In this document: in pieces, positions 48,122 to 60,028 of the stretch | How positions within the stretch are numbered: position 1 is the first letter of the stretch | Layout: each line of letters opens with the position of its first letter | NCBI GenBank assembly: GCA_936450465.1 | Contig: OW388291.1 | Coordinates: 85,295,099 to 85,359,098 of the forward strand | Length of the DNA stretch: 64,000 bases | Direction of reading: 5' to 3' | Source of the DNA: Gibbula magus | Taxonomy: Eukaryota; Mollusca; Gastropoda; Trochida; Trochidae | Translations under genes and position numbers: made by a program | The notes under the pieces: generated by a model | Seen by the model: only the letters and a program-made list of their open reading frames with translations | What the model was told of the DNA's origin: nothing | The model's database searches: none

Positions 48122-48737
48122 ATACTATCAATATACGAGTGCTTAATGGAACAACAACTACCAGTTTATTATACAAGGCGATTTATATTCATCACTTACT
48201 GGAGATATGTACGTAATTGAAATAACACACATGGTCACATATATATACCGCGAATATAGGTGATGGCAACGACATGCGGCATGTCGTAAAGTTGCCGTTA
48301 AAAAGGCGTTGCAGCAATGTTAAGCGCTTTCCGTTTGTTATTGACATATCTATGCTTAAACAAATGTAATGCATATATTTTAAGATTCATTTATAATAAT
48401 GTACCAACAGTGCACAGTGCCTTTATATAAAATAACTTGTAGTTTGTTTTTGGTCGCAATTGCTAAGTTACCTGTATATAATAGTAACACAATTTTGACA
48501 CGGTAACGAGATCTGGAACAATGTTCCTGATTCATAGCTGTGTGCTTTGTTTTACATAGAACCGGTATAAAAGCGCTCCAATATGTTGATTTGAATTGAT
48601 TCCTTTTTACTCCTTTGTTTGTAGCATAGAACATTAGAATTATTAATCACACCTCGATACATGATCAATTATAAGAAAAATAGGTGCTTTTGTTAAATGT
48701 CCGGGATTCATTGTTATTCAACACTCGCAAAGTTGGG

Positions 48738-49098
48738 TTATTACTCGCCCATGTAAGATACTGCAGTGTAATATTCATACGGCAATATTAAACTAGTGTA
48801 ATACCGCCGCGTGTATGACGTCAAAATAGTTTGCGGTTATGACGTCACAATTGGAGTAACGTGGTCACAATGGTATCGGACTTGCGGGTTCATAATTTCA
48901 GAGCCATGTCGGCTATTTCGCTGGATTATATGTTGGCGAGTAATAAACAGAATACTAAACTCCCTTCTATTGAATACCATTTTTATTAAACACGTGAATG
49001 ATTTGGTATCAAACTCGCTTTCGCTCGTTTTATACAAACTCATTAACTCGTTTAATAAAAATGGTATTAAATAGAAGGTCGTTAATTAGTATCCTCTA
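48738..49098. mobile_element. Two-module hairpin element, family 1 variant (B only)
   Basis: It starts TTATTACTCGCCCATG, directly next to the shared element at 49099. TATGACGTCA occurs twice. The hairpin is AATACCATTTTTATTAAACA with its mirror around CTCGCTTTCGCTCG, followed by AGTATCCTCTAT. The stem sequence differs from the neighbour, while ends and apex are alike. Confidence 0.75.
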
Positions 49099-49516
49099 TT
49101 TATTACTCAACCGTGGTGAGATCACTCATTAGATAACAATGAGTTGGTTACACACATGTGTGATACCACCGCGTGCTGCCGTAACGTCATAATCGTTTTA
49201 TGTTGACGTCACAATGTTAGCCGCGCGACTGCAATAGCGGGTGACCTATTTACAAGTAAGCGTCACTAAAAACGATTTTCTTGCAATTCAGCGCTATTTA
49301 CATCATTGAGTAATAAATAAAATACTAAACTCAGTCCCGTTTGATAACATGTTTATGAAACTCGTGAATGGCCGTCGGATTTAAACTAAATTTGCGGGTG
49401 TTGAATAGCAATGAATCCCGTAAATTTTACAAACGCAACTATTTATCTTATAAATGCCAAACCATTCACTAGTTTCATAAACATGTTATCAAACGGGACA
49501 TCGTTTAGTTTTGTAT
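49099..49516. mobile_element. Two-module hairpin element, family 1 (B, shared with A)
   Basis: Counterpart of 13427-13862, with the same TTTATTACTCAACCG start and GTTTGATAACATGTTTATGA hairpin. Confidence 0.75.
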
Positions 49517-50347
49517 ATTAAACATTAAAACCGACGGCGGTAGCCGGACGTTTTAAACGCTGAAATTTGCGGGTGTTCAATAACAATGGATCCCGGAAAT
49601 TTTACAAACACAACTCTTAATCGATATTGTAACATGACCGATAGTTTTGTGTAGGCCTACCTAACTCTGAGTGGAGAAGACTTTGCGACTCTTCCATTTT
49701 GTAAGAGATGTGGTCAGGTCAAAACAAGCAATGGTCACTTAAAATATTCACGTATCCTTTTAGATGGCGATAAACATTTCTCGACGTTATTAAAAAATAC
49801 CTAGGAACAAACATCTAAACAATTGTGACAATGGCGTCATGCAATGGCAACGGTATTCTGTGAAAAAAGCCGCATAAAAGATGGCGCCAAACTTAGACAA
49901 ATTTAACTAGTTGAAAACATTTTGGTTACTTGAAAAAAAAAAGTTACTAAATATTGAGAGTTATTTGTGACAAATACGGTATTATATACACATGTTAGAA
50001 AATGACAATGACACATGTCAAACTTGAGTAAGGCCCACACATATCAGAGAAATAGAAAAGTTAAATCTTGAGTCGAACTGAATCCAGAAAACATGATGTA
50101 TCAGTTCGCGGTGATTCGCCGCATGTAATTTGAGGGTATTCATTGTCATTCAACATAAGGAAATCAATCAATCATTATCAAGGATACACTGAAGTCATGT
50201 TACAATAACCTCAGCATGTGAACATAACTGACAAAGCCATGACGTCTCAGAGTTGATGACGTAATAGGCCTAAGTCTTTCACGACATGATGTCGATGATG
50301 TCACAATGCTGTTGCATCACTTAGGTAAATACTGAATAGACCTAATA
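49517..50347. other. Backbone of B collinear with 13863-14712
   Basis: No gene is seen. Confidence 0.5.
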
Positions 50348-51370
50348 GACAATAACTAACGAGTAACGGGGAATGACAAATCGTGGGCTTGGAGCAGAAA
50401 GTACCAAGTTTTCACTTTCATTTTCATTTATTTTTAGAAATTATTGATTGCTTCAATAATCTTCATGTTGTGTTAAAATGTTGAGACTATATCTTCAGTA
50501 ATCACTAAAATATTTAAGTATGTAAAAAGGTACCGAGTGAATAACTCAGAAATATATTGTGCAGAAAGGAACCAAGTGTCACTTGGTACCTTACAGCACT
50601 GTGATTCACAATGAAACAGTTGGGAAATGTGAGTGCAGAAAGACCTTTCTGCTCCAAAGTGATTGAAAAAACGGCGGTACTATCTGCAATAATTAACAAA
50701 TTATAAATTATGGCTGCCAGAGACAATAAGGCATACTTTACTTCAAAGCCGCCTTCATTTAAAATCCTTGAAGTGATATATCAACATTATCAGTGCCAGA
50801 GATATGAACATTAGAAACTAAAAATGCGATTTTCTCAAAACCCTCGAAATTATCTTGGGGAGAGAATTACACATTTGATATAACGAGCGAAAGATAATCT
50901 CTCATTCCCCGTCACGAGTTGGTTATTGTTTATATTACCCATCTAAAAAATCAAATAAAAACGCGAATATTAAAAGCCAACAGTTTCCCTAACGGGACCC
51001 GAGAAAGAGGCGAATCTCCATATCCATACGTTAGTGACGTGGATTCACTACTTGCGTACCTATCCTTGTTTACTACGCGCGATTAAAATGTCCCTGCGAA
51101 AATGTATTTCACAATAAAACATAGATGTGGTTTTATCTGAAAGTGTTGTATTTCTGCCGAATACTATAAATCCATGATTATACGATATAAGTTATTACAA
51201 ATTTCATATCAAGAGATTTGGGAAGCCCAAAAGCATATCGGCGCAAACCGAAAACCTCTATGACGTTACAATCAACACTGTGACATCATAACCACTCACA
51301 CCTATGACGTCATTTCTTTCGAACGATAGCCGTCGCTCTTGAAGCTTCCGTGGTTATATATAGTAAATTA

Positions 51371-51781
51371 ATATTATCCATACGGGTGAGAAGACACAGG
51401 TGATTATTTTTGTGATATTTGCACATGTGCTTTCAAGTGATTCTCAACGTTGATTGGTCGGTTACCCGGAGAAAGAATGACTATGACGTCATCAAACAAT
51501 GGTCTGACGCGACGAATTGTCTTATGACGTCACAATGTTACTGTGGCGACGGGTCCTTCACAGCGGTCGCCCAACATGAAAATGTAATAACCAAGCGTAA
51601 TTTGGTCAATTTAATTGCATAATGGGTAATATATAGAATAACCAACTCGGTACGAGTGATTACGGGAAATATCCACTCGTCTAAATAATGTTCAGAGCCA
51701 CTCGCTAAAGCTCGTGGCTGAACATTATTTAGACCCATGGATATTTCGCGTAATCACTCGTACCGAGTTGGTTATTCTCTA
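51371..51781. mobile_element. Two-module hairpin element, family 2 (B only)
   Basis: Copy A has AAATTAGTAATCGC here. Module 1 is bounded by ATATTATCCATAC and AATGGGTAATATA and contains TATGACGTCA and TATGACGTCACAATG. Module 2 is a 130-bp hairpin: AATAACCAACTCGGTACGAG with its mirror and the apex CCACTCGCTAAAGCTCGTGG. The right end is TTATTCTCTA. No clear duplication. Confidence 0.8.
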
Positions 51782-51899
51782 AGTAATCGCTAGTTTTAAA
51801 ATTTTATAACAATTTAATTGTTTCGTCCGACATTTGATGCGTAGGCACATGTAAGAACATTCTAATTTCAACTACGAGAAACAAATAAACCATGTTTAA

Positions 51900-52389
51900 A
51901 GGTACATCCATTGTGTTGTTGCGGGTCAAATATGCCAAACGTTATAAATGGTCTTATTTTATCGAGAAGTACCAACTGTTACCAAAAACTACCATTTTAA
52001 TTATACTCGACTTAGTATATTGATGATATGAAGGTAAAAGTATCGATTTTTGATCGAAAACCGGACAATGCACCGCGTGTGGCGCGCGCCAATGCGTCAA
52101 ACGTAATTTTGGAATCTTATTTAAACCAGAAAAAAATAACAAATTTGGGTTGATACTTTTCAATAGATCATATAACTATTGTGCATGTAAATAGGACGTG
52201 AAATTTCGGTTTCTGCACATGCATAATGATGTTAGTCGATTTTAATTGGAAATTAGTAATTATGATATGTTTGGCGATTAGGGATGAATATGCAAGCTGA
52301 GTGAATTTGATTGTTTTGTAAACAGCACATATGGTGTGTTAGAACGTATTAAGCCAAATAAAATTTTGTGAAAAACAATGGATGCACCT
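51900..52389. mobile_element. 490-bp TTAA-flanked MITE (B only)
   Basis: The ends AGGTACATCCATTGT and ACAATGGATGCACCT are inverted with one mismatch. TTAA is at 51896-51899 and 52390-52393, and copy A has the single TTTAAATG near 15875. TTAA duplication points to piggyBac or Kolobok-type mobilisation; the TIR does not begin CCC, which argues against classic piggyBac. Confidence 0.88.
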
Positions 52390-52879
52390 TTAAATGCAGT
52401 AGATGGATTCTACAGTTAACAGTCGGGACAATTTAGAAGATGAATGAAATAGTTCCGGCAACCAATGGAAATTTTTTTTATTTTGTAACAACCAATCAAC
52501 AGGTAGAAAAAGGTGTAACTCCCATGTGACTTACAGGAAGAATACTAACACTAATTTGCATTTTTGGCTCAGGGAATGAGGGTATTTTAGTAGGATATCA
52601 AATAATTAGAAATAATTGTATCTTTTTAGCTAGGTTTGTCGTCCGGATATCGGATATCGTTCATATCGTTAGAGACTTCATTATACAAAACAGTATGCCC
52701 GGTGATGCAGACAGTCTTTTATATAGATTTATATTATTTATATTAAACAGTTTTGTCACATAAAGTTTTAAGTTGTTCATAAGTGTAGGCTACTATCATT
52801 GCTGGGCAGTTTAGTTGAATGAACTTGTTGGATACTTGTGATAATAAAGTGGAACAATTATCCCTTAAAAGTGTGTTTA

Positions 52880-53300
52880 ATATATCTATAAATTCAATTC
52901 AATTTGGTATGCATGTAATCATCTTCAAGATCACCCCAACAAAATGGGCAATTAGCCTCAATAATTGTACTCGAACTAGAGCGTCGATGTGATCATATTT
53001 TAGTTTGGAAGAAGTATATCTGAATTGGAAAGGAAGCGACGCAGTTTGGCTGACTTTCTTTGATTTATAAATGGCTCCATCCGAAGGGTCGTCTAAAAGG
53101 TACAGTAAAATGGTAAAGTAGAAGATGCATGCAATGGGCGGACCATGCAGTCTCGCATCCACACATCTTTCGCACTCGATTTAAATATACTAAACACTTG
53201 TTCACATCACCAACATCTTGAGTTTGCCAAACATATATGAAAATAGTACAAATCGGACACATATACGTTGCCCTTGGTAATAGAAATATCGTTGCATATG
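52880..53300 (-). pseudogene. Possible non-LTR retrotransposon C-terminal fragment (B)
   Basis: Counterpart of 17600-18100 with the same broken frames. Nearly identical 87-codon frames at 17634-17897 and 52899-53162 reflect shared descent, not proven coding. Confidence 0.28.
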
Positions 53301-53984
53301 AATAACGATGTTTTACAGACCGATTTTCTAACGTTCTAATAATGTTTAACCAATATTTTTTAACACGTTGGTAAACGTTAACTTTAATCGACCGTTAATT
53401 CAACACTAATGACTGCGCATTAGACATTAAAAAATCGGTTTATTTTAAGAACATATTTACAAAACGTAATGTGAACTATTTCTATTTGTTTTATTTATAA
53501 ATAAAAAACACCCGTACCATTTTCGTTCCAATCGAATATCCGAAAACAAGTCACTGTATTTACTGGTAAATTCTTGAAACAACTGAACATATTAAGAACG
53601 GGCGCTAAAGGTTTATATCATTGTTTTGCCAGAGTATCTTGGCATGCTTTTGAAAAACAATATTTCTGCAGGAAAAGACTATATACCCAAATATTTAAAA
53701 AAAGTAACTTATTCAATTCGCTCACCGTTTTTAAAAATTTAAAGGAAGAATTAAATCTAAGCACAACCCTCTATGGCAATCCATATCTACCACAATAAGT
53801 CAATGAAAACATGTTTCACCATGTTGATGAATTCATTGGAAAGAGTCAGCGGTTCAATTAAAACATATTCATACATATGATGTACTTGTCAAAGCAATGA
53901 TATTTGTCATTGTATAACGCGTTAATGATTTATATGACATGTTTACCAACTAAAACTATGCCTTTCCTTCATTTGTAGAGTTTT

Positions 53985-54125
53985 AAATTCTCTTCTGCAT
54001 GTGTTATGTATTTTGGCCTTGTCAATTGATTTGTCGATTATGTTGAGAGGGCTTCTATAAGTTTTATAATGTTTACCTAATTCGTTTCTTAAATGAATAA
54101 AATACGTTTCAATCAATCAATCGTC
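53985..54125 (+). repeat. LINE-like 3' tail (B)
   Basis: Counterpart of 18680-18830, ending CGTTTCAATCAATCAATCG. Confidence 0.4.
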
Positions 54126-55048
54126 AGCAAACAAAGGGAAATATTATTCTTGATATATCATAATAAATATTCCAAGTGTATCTTTGGGCAATGGTACGAA
54201 CTAACTAATTAATGTACATGATTATGCCAAAACTAACTTATTTATGTGTAAGTCTTACCTGGTAATGTGAAAATTTAAATACATAATAGAGAACTACAAT
54301 TGTTAATATTTCATCATGTCCTTCCATTATTTTAGCTACAATCAGCTATAGACTATTAGTGTTCCTAAACCAGCACAATTATAAACTCAACATGCATGTA
54401 AATTTCCTAATCCTTAGTAATGATAATAATTAACGTCGATTCAGAATAACCGATTAGATTACATTAAAAAGTACAAAGAGTAGGTAAATAATAATTGGTA
54501 TAGTTGAAAGTATTTGAATGTATTTCTTTAGCTTGAAACAGGTGCATTTTTAAGACTTTCAATATATTTGTGAACGTAGTATATTTCGATAGCATACACG
54601 ATGAAAGTAATATTTTCTCCAGTGTTTAAACTAAATCATATACCAACAATAATGTAAGCGCGACAGCATTCGTATTTTTGTGATAGTTGAAAGTCCGTAT
54701 TAAAAACCATTGATTAAGTTAGGCTTCATGAAATGCAGTAAGCACAATGTATGTATAGTGAGACAGACTCAGTATTTAGTCAAAAGATAGGAAATTATTT
54801 GACTTGAGATGATTTGAGTTTTATTAACGTCGCTTTCAAAAGTTTGGCACAGACAAGTCATGCATACATGTGATACAACGGGCATTTTAATAGTGTGTTG
54901 AGTTCATCCTTAGTTTCATGAATGCAATTAAAACATTATTTATCCATTAATTTAACGTTTGCAAAGCGATCTGTTTTAATCTTCAATGTGTTAACTCCAA
55001 ACCGAAATTTAGCGAGGGCACCGTGTGTACGAGGCAAAGGACATTTAA
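54126..55048. other. Backbone of B, partly deleted in A
   Basis: No gene is seen. Sequence from about 54663 to 55048 is missing from copy A, whose deletion continues into the next element. Confidence 0.5.
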
Positions 55049-55535
55049 AGGTTCATCCATTGTGTTGTTGCGGTCAAAAATTATTCCAAAAGAATAAATG
55101 GTGTTATTGTATCGGGAAGCTATGACTGTTATCGAAAACTACTATTTTTACAATAGTCGACTTTGTACAATGACGATATGAAGGTAAAAGTAGTTTTTTG
55201 GGGTTTTTTTTTATTATCGGAAACCGCGCACTGCACCGCGATTGACGCGCGCGTAGTCAAATCTAATTTTGGAATCTTATTTCCCACAAACAAAAAGGCA
55301 AATATGATAATAATGTTGAATAGATCATATAACTATTGCGCCTGTAAATGGCCGGAAGTGTATTTTCGATTTCTGTACATGCATAATTATGTTGCTAAAT
55401 ATTAATTGGACACTAGTAAATATGTTATATTTGCGATTGGGATGAACATGCAAGATGAGTGAAAATAATTGTACGTAAACAGCACATATGGTGAGTTGCA
55501 ACAAATAAAATGTTATGAAACACATGGATGCATGT
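55049..55535. mobile_element. TTAA-flanked MITE, complete diverged copy (B)
   Basis: AGGTTCATCCATTGTGTTG at the left and ACATGGATGCATGT at the right, with TTAA on both sides (55045-55048, 55536-55539). Same family as 51900-52389 but more diverged. Copy A keeps only its last 190 bp. Confidence 0.75.
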
Positions 55536-57014
55536 TTAAGGTAATCCTCAGTGAGATAATCACTGTTAAAATGCCTATATTGACGCAACTTGTTTCTCCC
55601 ATTTTGTGTAGTGTCAAACTGAACATGGTTACCCCACTCAGCTTCTGAACAGTTCCAGAAAGAAGGCGTATTTCAATATAACTTTCTAGATTATACATGT
55701 GATAGACTGTGCTTATTCATAAACGCTGCAATACTCTTGGTCCGAGTTGCGTTAACGTGTTGTAGGAGTCCATGTGAAAACAGTCAAAACACGTCTCTTG
55801 ATACGATTACAGTGATTATTCTTGAAACGGGTCCTTTCCCCGCATCTTTATTCATTAAATGATGTAAAATGTAAAATTATTGTCATTATAACGTCATGTC
55901 CATGCTGTATTGTTATTGTTACGGTTTAAATGTAAATTGGGAAAGTGGTTTCAATAAAGTTTGATAAATTTGAAAAGATTCGTTTGTTTAAAACAAACCT
56001 CAATAATGTTGCTGTCTCGCGATACAAAGGCATATTGTTGCTTGGTTATGACATTATAATAAATACATAAAATTAATGTGTACCTAATTACTTTTACAGT
56101 AAAATGCTTATGTGCAAACCTACGGGAAACGTCAACGGAATTGTCAAAGGGGCGATAATTTTGATATTTTAACGCGCTTCACTAAATAGGTCAAGAATGA
56201 AACATCACTGAAGATATCGCTGACTGCATATTTTAACGGTCATACAGCATCCAAAAAATTAAAATAAATATATTCGGATGTACTATTGTCTGAATATATA
56301 CATTGAAAATTAGACATTGACATTTTAGTACAACATTCATTATTTTAATTCATGGTCATGTTTTCTTTTCAGTCAACATTTTATAAACCTGATTTAGTTT
56401 GAGCACAATCCGCTATTTATTCTTTTAAAATAATCTTAACAGTAGGTTATATTTATTTTATATTTATGTTCAGGGAATGAATTTTCATTTGCCAAAATAT
56501 CGTTTTGTGTCACCTGATGTCACATTATGAATGGACAAATCAAGGGTTGCACATGATCTGTGTCGGAAAGCAAAAAGAGGATATAAAAGACATTGCGTGA
56601 TTTTTGTCTAAAAGCTGCAAATAGTTATTTTTCATGATTTATTATTAATAAAATATTTTTAAAAAATACTTAGTTAATCTACTTTTAGCTTTGTTTAGGT
56701 GAAACGTACAGGTGAGCGTGTTGCCCGGTCCCTATTTGTAAAATATGCCTCCAATTAAAGTCTGTTTGATTTTATAGATTTTTTAAACACAATATAGTAT
56801 CTAAACTGAATATGTAAACTTGTAAACACTTTGAGAAGAGAAATACAAGCCAGTCGTATAGGATATATGCCAGGAGAGAAATGAAACATCAGTTAGCAAT
56901 GAGCATTCATTAGAATACATACATAAACATATGGATAGGGCTAAATAAGCAAGGTTGACTTATCAACACGTGTACTTTGTTCATAACTCTTAATCTAACG
57001 AATTTAATATAAAA
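55536..57014. other. AT-rich noncoding backbone of B
   Basis: Collinear with 19546-20884; no gene is seen. Confidence 0.5.
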
Positions 57015-59029
57015 CGCTCTTATGACGTTGTGCTAAACTTAACCTAACCTAATATAACCAATGCACAACGTTGGATTGACGTTTGAATTTGTCATTGGAA
57101 TACAACGTCCTTCTGACGTTGTAGGAACGTCGGCTTTAAACCTGACCATTCACAACGTTTTCTTGACGTTGACGTTCGGTTTCAACGTTGTATTCACGTT
57201 AGAATACAACGTCCTCATGACGTTGTAAAAGCGTTGGTTTTTAACCCTGACCAATTCACAGCGTTGTAAATACGTTGTATTTTAACGTTGTATTTACATT
57301 GGAATTAGACGTTATAATGCAACGTACTTATGACGTTGTTAGTACGTTTGTTTTTAACCCAACCAATGTACAACGTTGTATTGACGTTGTGTTTCAACGT
57401 TGTAATGACGTTTGAAAAAGACGTTCATATGATGTTGTAGGAACGTTGGTTTTTAAACTTACCAATCAACAACGTTGTAATGACGTTGTGTTTCAACGTT
57501 GTATTGACGTTAGAATGCAACGTAAGAATACAACGTTCTAATGACGTTGTAGGAACGTTGAGTTTTAACCTAACCAACGTACAACGTTGTATTGACGTTG
57601 TGTTTCAACGTTGTAATTACGTTTGAATAAACGTTCATATGACATTGTAGGAACGTTGGTTTTTAAACTTACCAATCAACAGCGTTGTAATCACGTTGTG
57701 TTTCAACGTTGTATTGACGTTAGAATGCAACGTAAGAATACAACGTTCTCATGACGTTGTAGGAACGTTGGTTTTTGACTGAACCTATTCACAACGTTGT
57801 ATTGACGTTGTGTTTCAACGTTGTATTTACGTTAGAATTGGACGTTTGTATACAACGTCCTAATTACGTTGTAAGAACGTTGGTTCTTAACCTTACCAAT
57901 TCACAACGTTGTAATGACGTTGTGTTTTTAACGTTGTATTGACGTTAGAATGCAACGTAAGAATACAACGTTCCAATGACGTTGTAGGAACGTTGGGTTT
58001 TAACCTAACCAATGTACAACGTTGTATTGACGTTGTGTTTCAACGTTGTAATGACGTTTTAATAAGACGTTCATAGGACGTTGTAAGAAAGTTGGTTTTT
58101 AAACTTACCAATCAACAACGTTGTAATGACGTTGTGTTTCAACGTTGTATTGACGTTAGCATGCGATATAAGAATACACGTTCTAATAACGTTGTAAGAA
58201 CGTTGTGTTTTAACTGAACCTATTCACAACGTTGTATTGACGTTGTGTTTCAACGTTGTATTTACGTTAGGATTAGACGTTAGTATATAACGTCCTAATG
58301 ACGTTGTTAGTACGTTGGTTTTTAACCTAATCAATGTACAACGTTGTATTGACGTTGTGTTTCAACGTTGTGATGACGTTTGAATAAGACGTTCATACGA
58401 CGTTGTAGGCACGTTGGTTCTTTACCTCACCAAACCACAACGTTGTAATGACGTTGTGTTTCAACGTTGTATTGACGTTAGAATGCAACGTAAGAATACA
58501 ACGTTCTCATGACGTTGTAGGAACGTTGGTTTTTGACTGAACCTATTCACAACGTTGTATTGACGTTGTGTTTCAACGTTGTATTTACGTAAGAATTGGA
58601 CGTTTGTATACAACGTCCTAATTACGTTGTAAGAACGTTGGTTCTTAACCTTACCAATTCACAACGTTGTATTGACGTTGTGTTTCAACGTTGTTTTGAC
58701 GTTAGAATAAGACGTTAGAATACAACGTGCTACTGACGTTGTAGGAACGTTGGTTTTTAACCTAACCAATTTACAACGTTGTAATGACGTTGTGTTTTAA
58801 CGTTATATCGACGTTACAATACAACGTTAGAATACAACGTCCATATGACGTTGTAGAAACGTTGGTTTTTTAACTAACCAAGTAACAACGTTCTATTAAC
58901 GTTATTGTGTAACGTTGTCTGGATGTTACATGAAAACGTTGGCTCTCCAACGTTGTAGCAACGTCATAATAACGTTAGAATAAAACGTAACCAAACCATA
59001 ACGTTGCTACAACGTTGTTCAACGTTGTC
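57015..59029. repeat. Right subterminal ACGTT array of B
   Basis: This is the counterpart of 20885-22670 but about 230 bp longer, with unit types in a different order. The clean run of 211-bp doubles in copy A is not kept. Outermost units, including the final CAACGTTGTTCAACGTTGTC before the TIR, are nearly identical between copies. Unequal exchange or gene conversion within the array is the likely cause. Confidence 0.85.
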
Positions 59030-59040
59030 TGTTTGCTGGG
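59030..59040 (-). repeat. Right terminal inverted repeat of copy B
   Basis: The sequence TGTTTGCTGGG mirrors 25379-25389 and is followed by TA. The same terminus closes copy A. Confidence 0.85.
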
Positions 59041-59167
59041 TATCGAGTCATGTATCACTAGTAATGCGCTGTGCTCAGTGATCTTGAAATTTAACTACAA
59101 ATATAAACTTCTTACGAAATATGATTCACTAAATTCGTCTTTACACTGTCGTGACCGAGTGACATAC
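59041..59167 (-). other. Intron remnant of the THAP transposase gene, right of copy B
   Basis: From the donor GTATGT (59167 downward, minus strand) to the insertion point of copy B. The other part of the intron is 24895-25378. Confidence 0.7.
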
Positions 59168-59363
59168 CTTGAAAAAAGGCCCTTCATCCCGACGAATTTT
59201 CACAAGCCATGTCTTTCTTAAGAGTTTATCTTTCGGAAAGTGGTGAAACAACACAGGGGGATCCTCGGCTGTCGGATTGGCATTTATGTACACTGCGGTG
59301 TTGAGCGTTTTTCCCCCCACCCGTGTCCCGAGTCAACAAAACGTCATACAACGCCGTCGCCAT
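59168..59363 (-). pseudogene. THAP-domain exon of the split transposase gene
   Basis: From ATG at 59363 the minus strand reads MATALYDVLLTRDTGG and on to RSVHKCQ, where a C-x4-C pair is expected but the first Cys is Arg (CGC). A frameshift follows, after which the THAP sequence continues FHHFPKD, then WLVKIRRDEGPFFK, and ends at a GTATGT donor in phase 0. The THAP domain is completed by the exon starting at 24894 (VSKSS...GAIPSNF), now 34 kb away because of element B. THAP domains are C2CH zinc fingers that bind DNA, here as the N-terminal domain of a transposase. Broken by frameshift and loss of a zinc ligand. Confidence 0.85.
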
Positions 59364-60028
59364 GTTGGATTGCTTGCTCACTAAGCCTCGTTTTGGACTG
59401 ATTACCCAATGACCTGCATAAATTTTGAGGAAGGCCTATATACATGTATTAAATTATAAACAGACTTATTGGAGAAATAGAGGTACATGTATGCACTAAG
59501 ATATTGAAAGTTTTCTTTTTTAGTGAAGGGGCATTATATTGAAAAACAAAATGTTTCATTCTATATTAGGACTTTTTGACCACCCTCATTATGCATTAAC
59601 TGCAATGTAAGCACTTACAAATCAAACTATCTTCAAGTAATATAAGAGTGTTGTTTCTGAAGGCAATAAACATAATCAATAAATGTAACAAGAAAAGGGG
59701 TTTGTCTTTGTCAGAATGAAAATCACTGATTTTTTTGCCGAAGATCAATGAGATGAGATAAGAGAGAATGATGTTTCAGGTGTGTCTGAGGACACGGAGG
59801 GGGGAGAGCAGCTGTGTAGGACTACTTCAGGATAGAAGAGGTAAGTGGGAACTGAGTGTTCATTATTTGTTTACCTTTGTACTTCTGTACTCTGTAAAGC
59901 AAATGCTGTCTTTTGTAGAAACAAACATGGATATAAACTTGAACAGTGCATAAGTTAAATGAGCTTCTGTGCCATCGTTTGGAATTTATAGAAAATTAAC
60001 ATTTACCCGAAAATCTTACACATTAAAA
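59364..60028. other. Upstream region of the 451-aa gene
   Basis: No confident gene is seen. A plus-strand frame from 59768 ends at a strong donor GAAGAG/GTAAGT (59841-59842), which could be a 5' exon of the next gene, but its phase does not fit the nearest acceptor (TTTATAG at about 59991). CCATGTTGG at 59361-59369 resembles a YY1 site and belongs to the THAP exon. Confidence 0.4.

Larger units (their letters stand above)
50348..52560. mobile_element. Two-module hairpin element, family 3 (B), with two nested insertions
   Basis: Counterpart of 14713-16020, interrupted by a hairpin element at 51371-51781 and a TTAA MITE at 51900-52389. The 1.24 kb of A at 16165-17405 are absent, so this copy joins directly to the backbone at about 52662. 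Confidence 0.6.
25379..59040. mobile_element. Giant TIR element, copy B (complete, 33.7 kb, TA flanks)
   Basis: The left end reads CCCAGCAAACA (25379-25389) and the right end TGTTTGCTGGG (59030-59040), an 11-bp perfect inverted repeat followed on both sides by ACGTT-rich arrays. TA sits on each side (25377-25378 and 59041-59042) and fits a 2-bp target duplication. The flanks are the two sides of an intron in a decayed THAP transposase gene, which independently confirms an insertion. About 12 kb of the length is nested elements absent from copy A, so the backbone is about 20-22 kb. No self-encoded transposase was found, so it is probably non-autonomous. TA duplications occur in Tc1/mariner and some IS-like superfamilies, but the TIR alone does not settle the family. 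Confidence 0.85.

Noticed and set aside
1..59040. Simple tandem segmental duplication of a 25-kb block
   Set aside because: Similarity stops exactly at CCCAGCAAACA/TGTTTGCTGGG, the spacer at 22682-25378 is not repeated after copy B, and B interrupts an intron whose two sides join cleanly.
25379..59040. Polinton/Maverick identity for the giant element
   Set aside because: No polymerase, integrase, ATPase or capsid-type genes are seen, and the duplication is TA rather than 6 bp.
59969..60028. GTG start of the long frame at 59969
   Set aside because: Eukaryotic context; the first ATG at 60029 precedes the conserved W-x3-F block.
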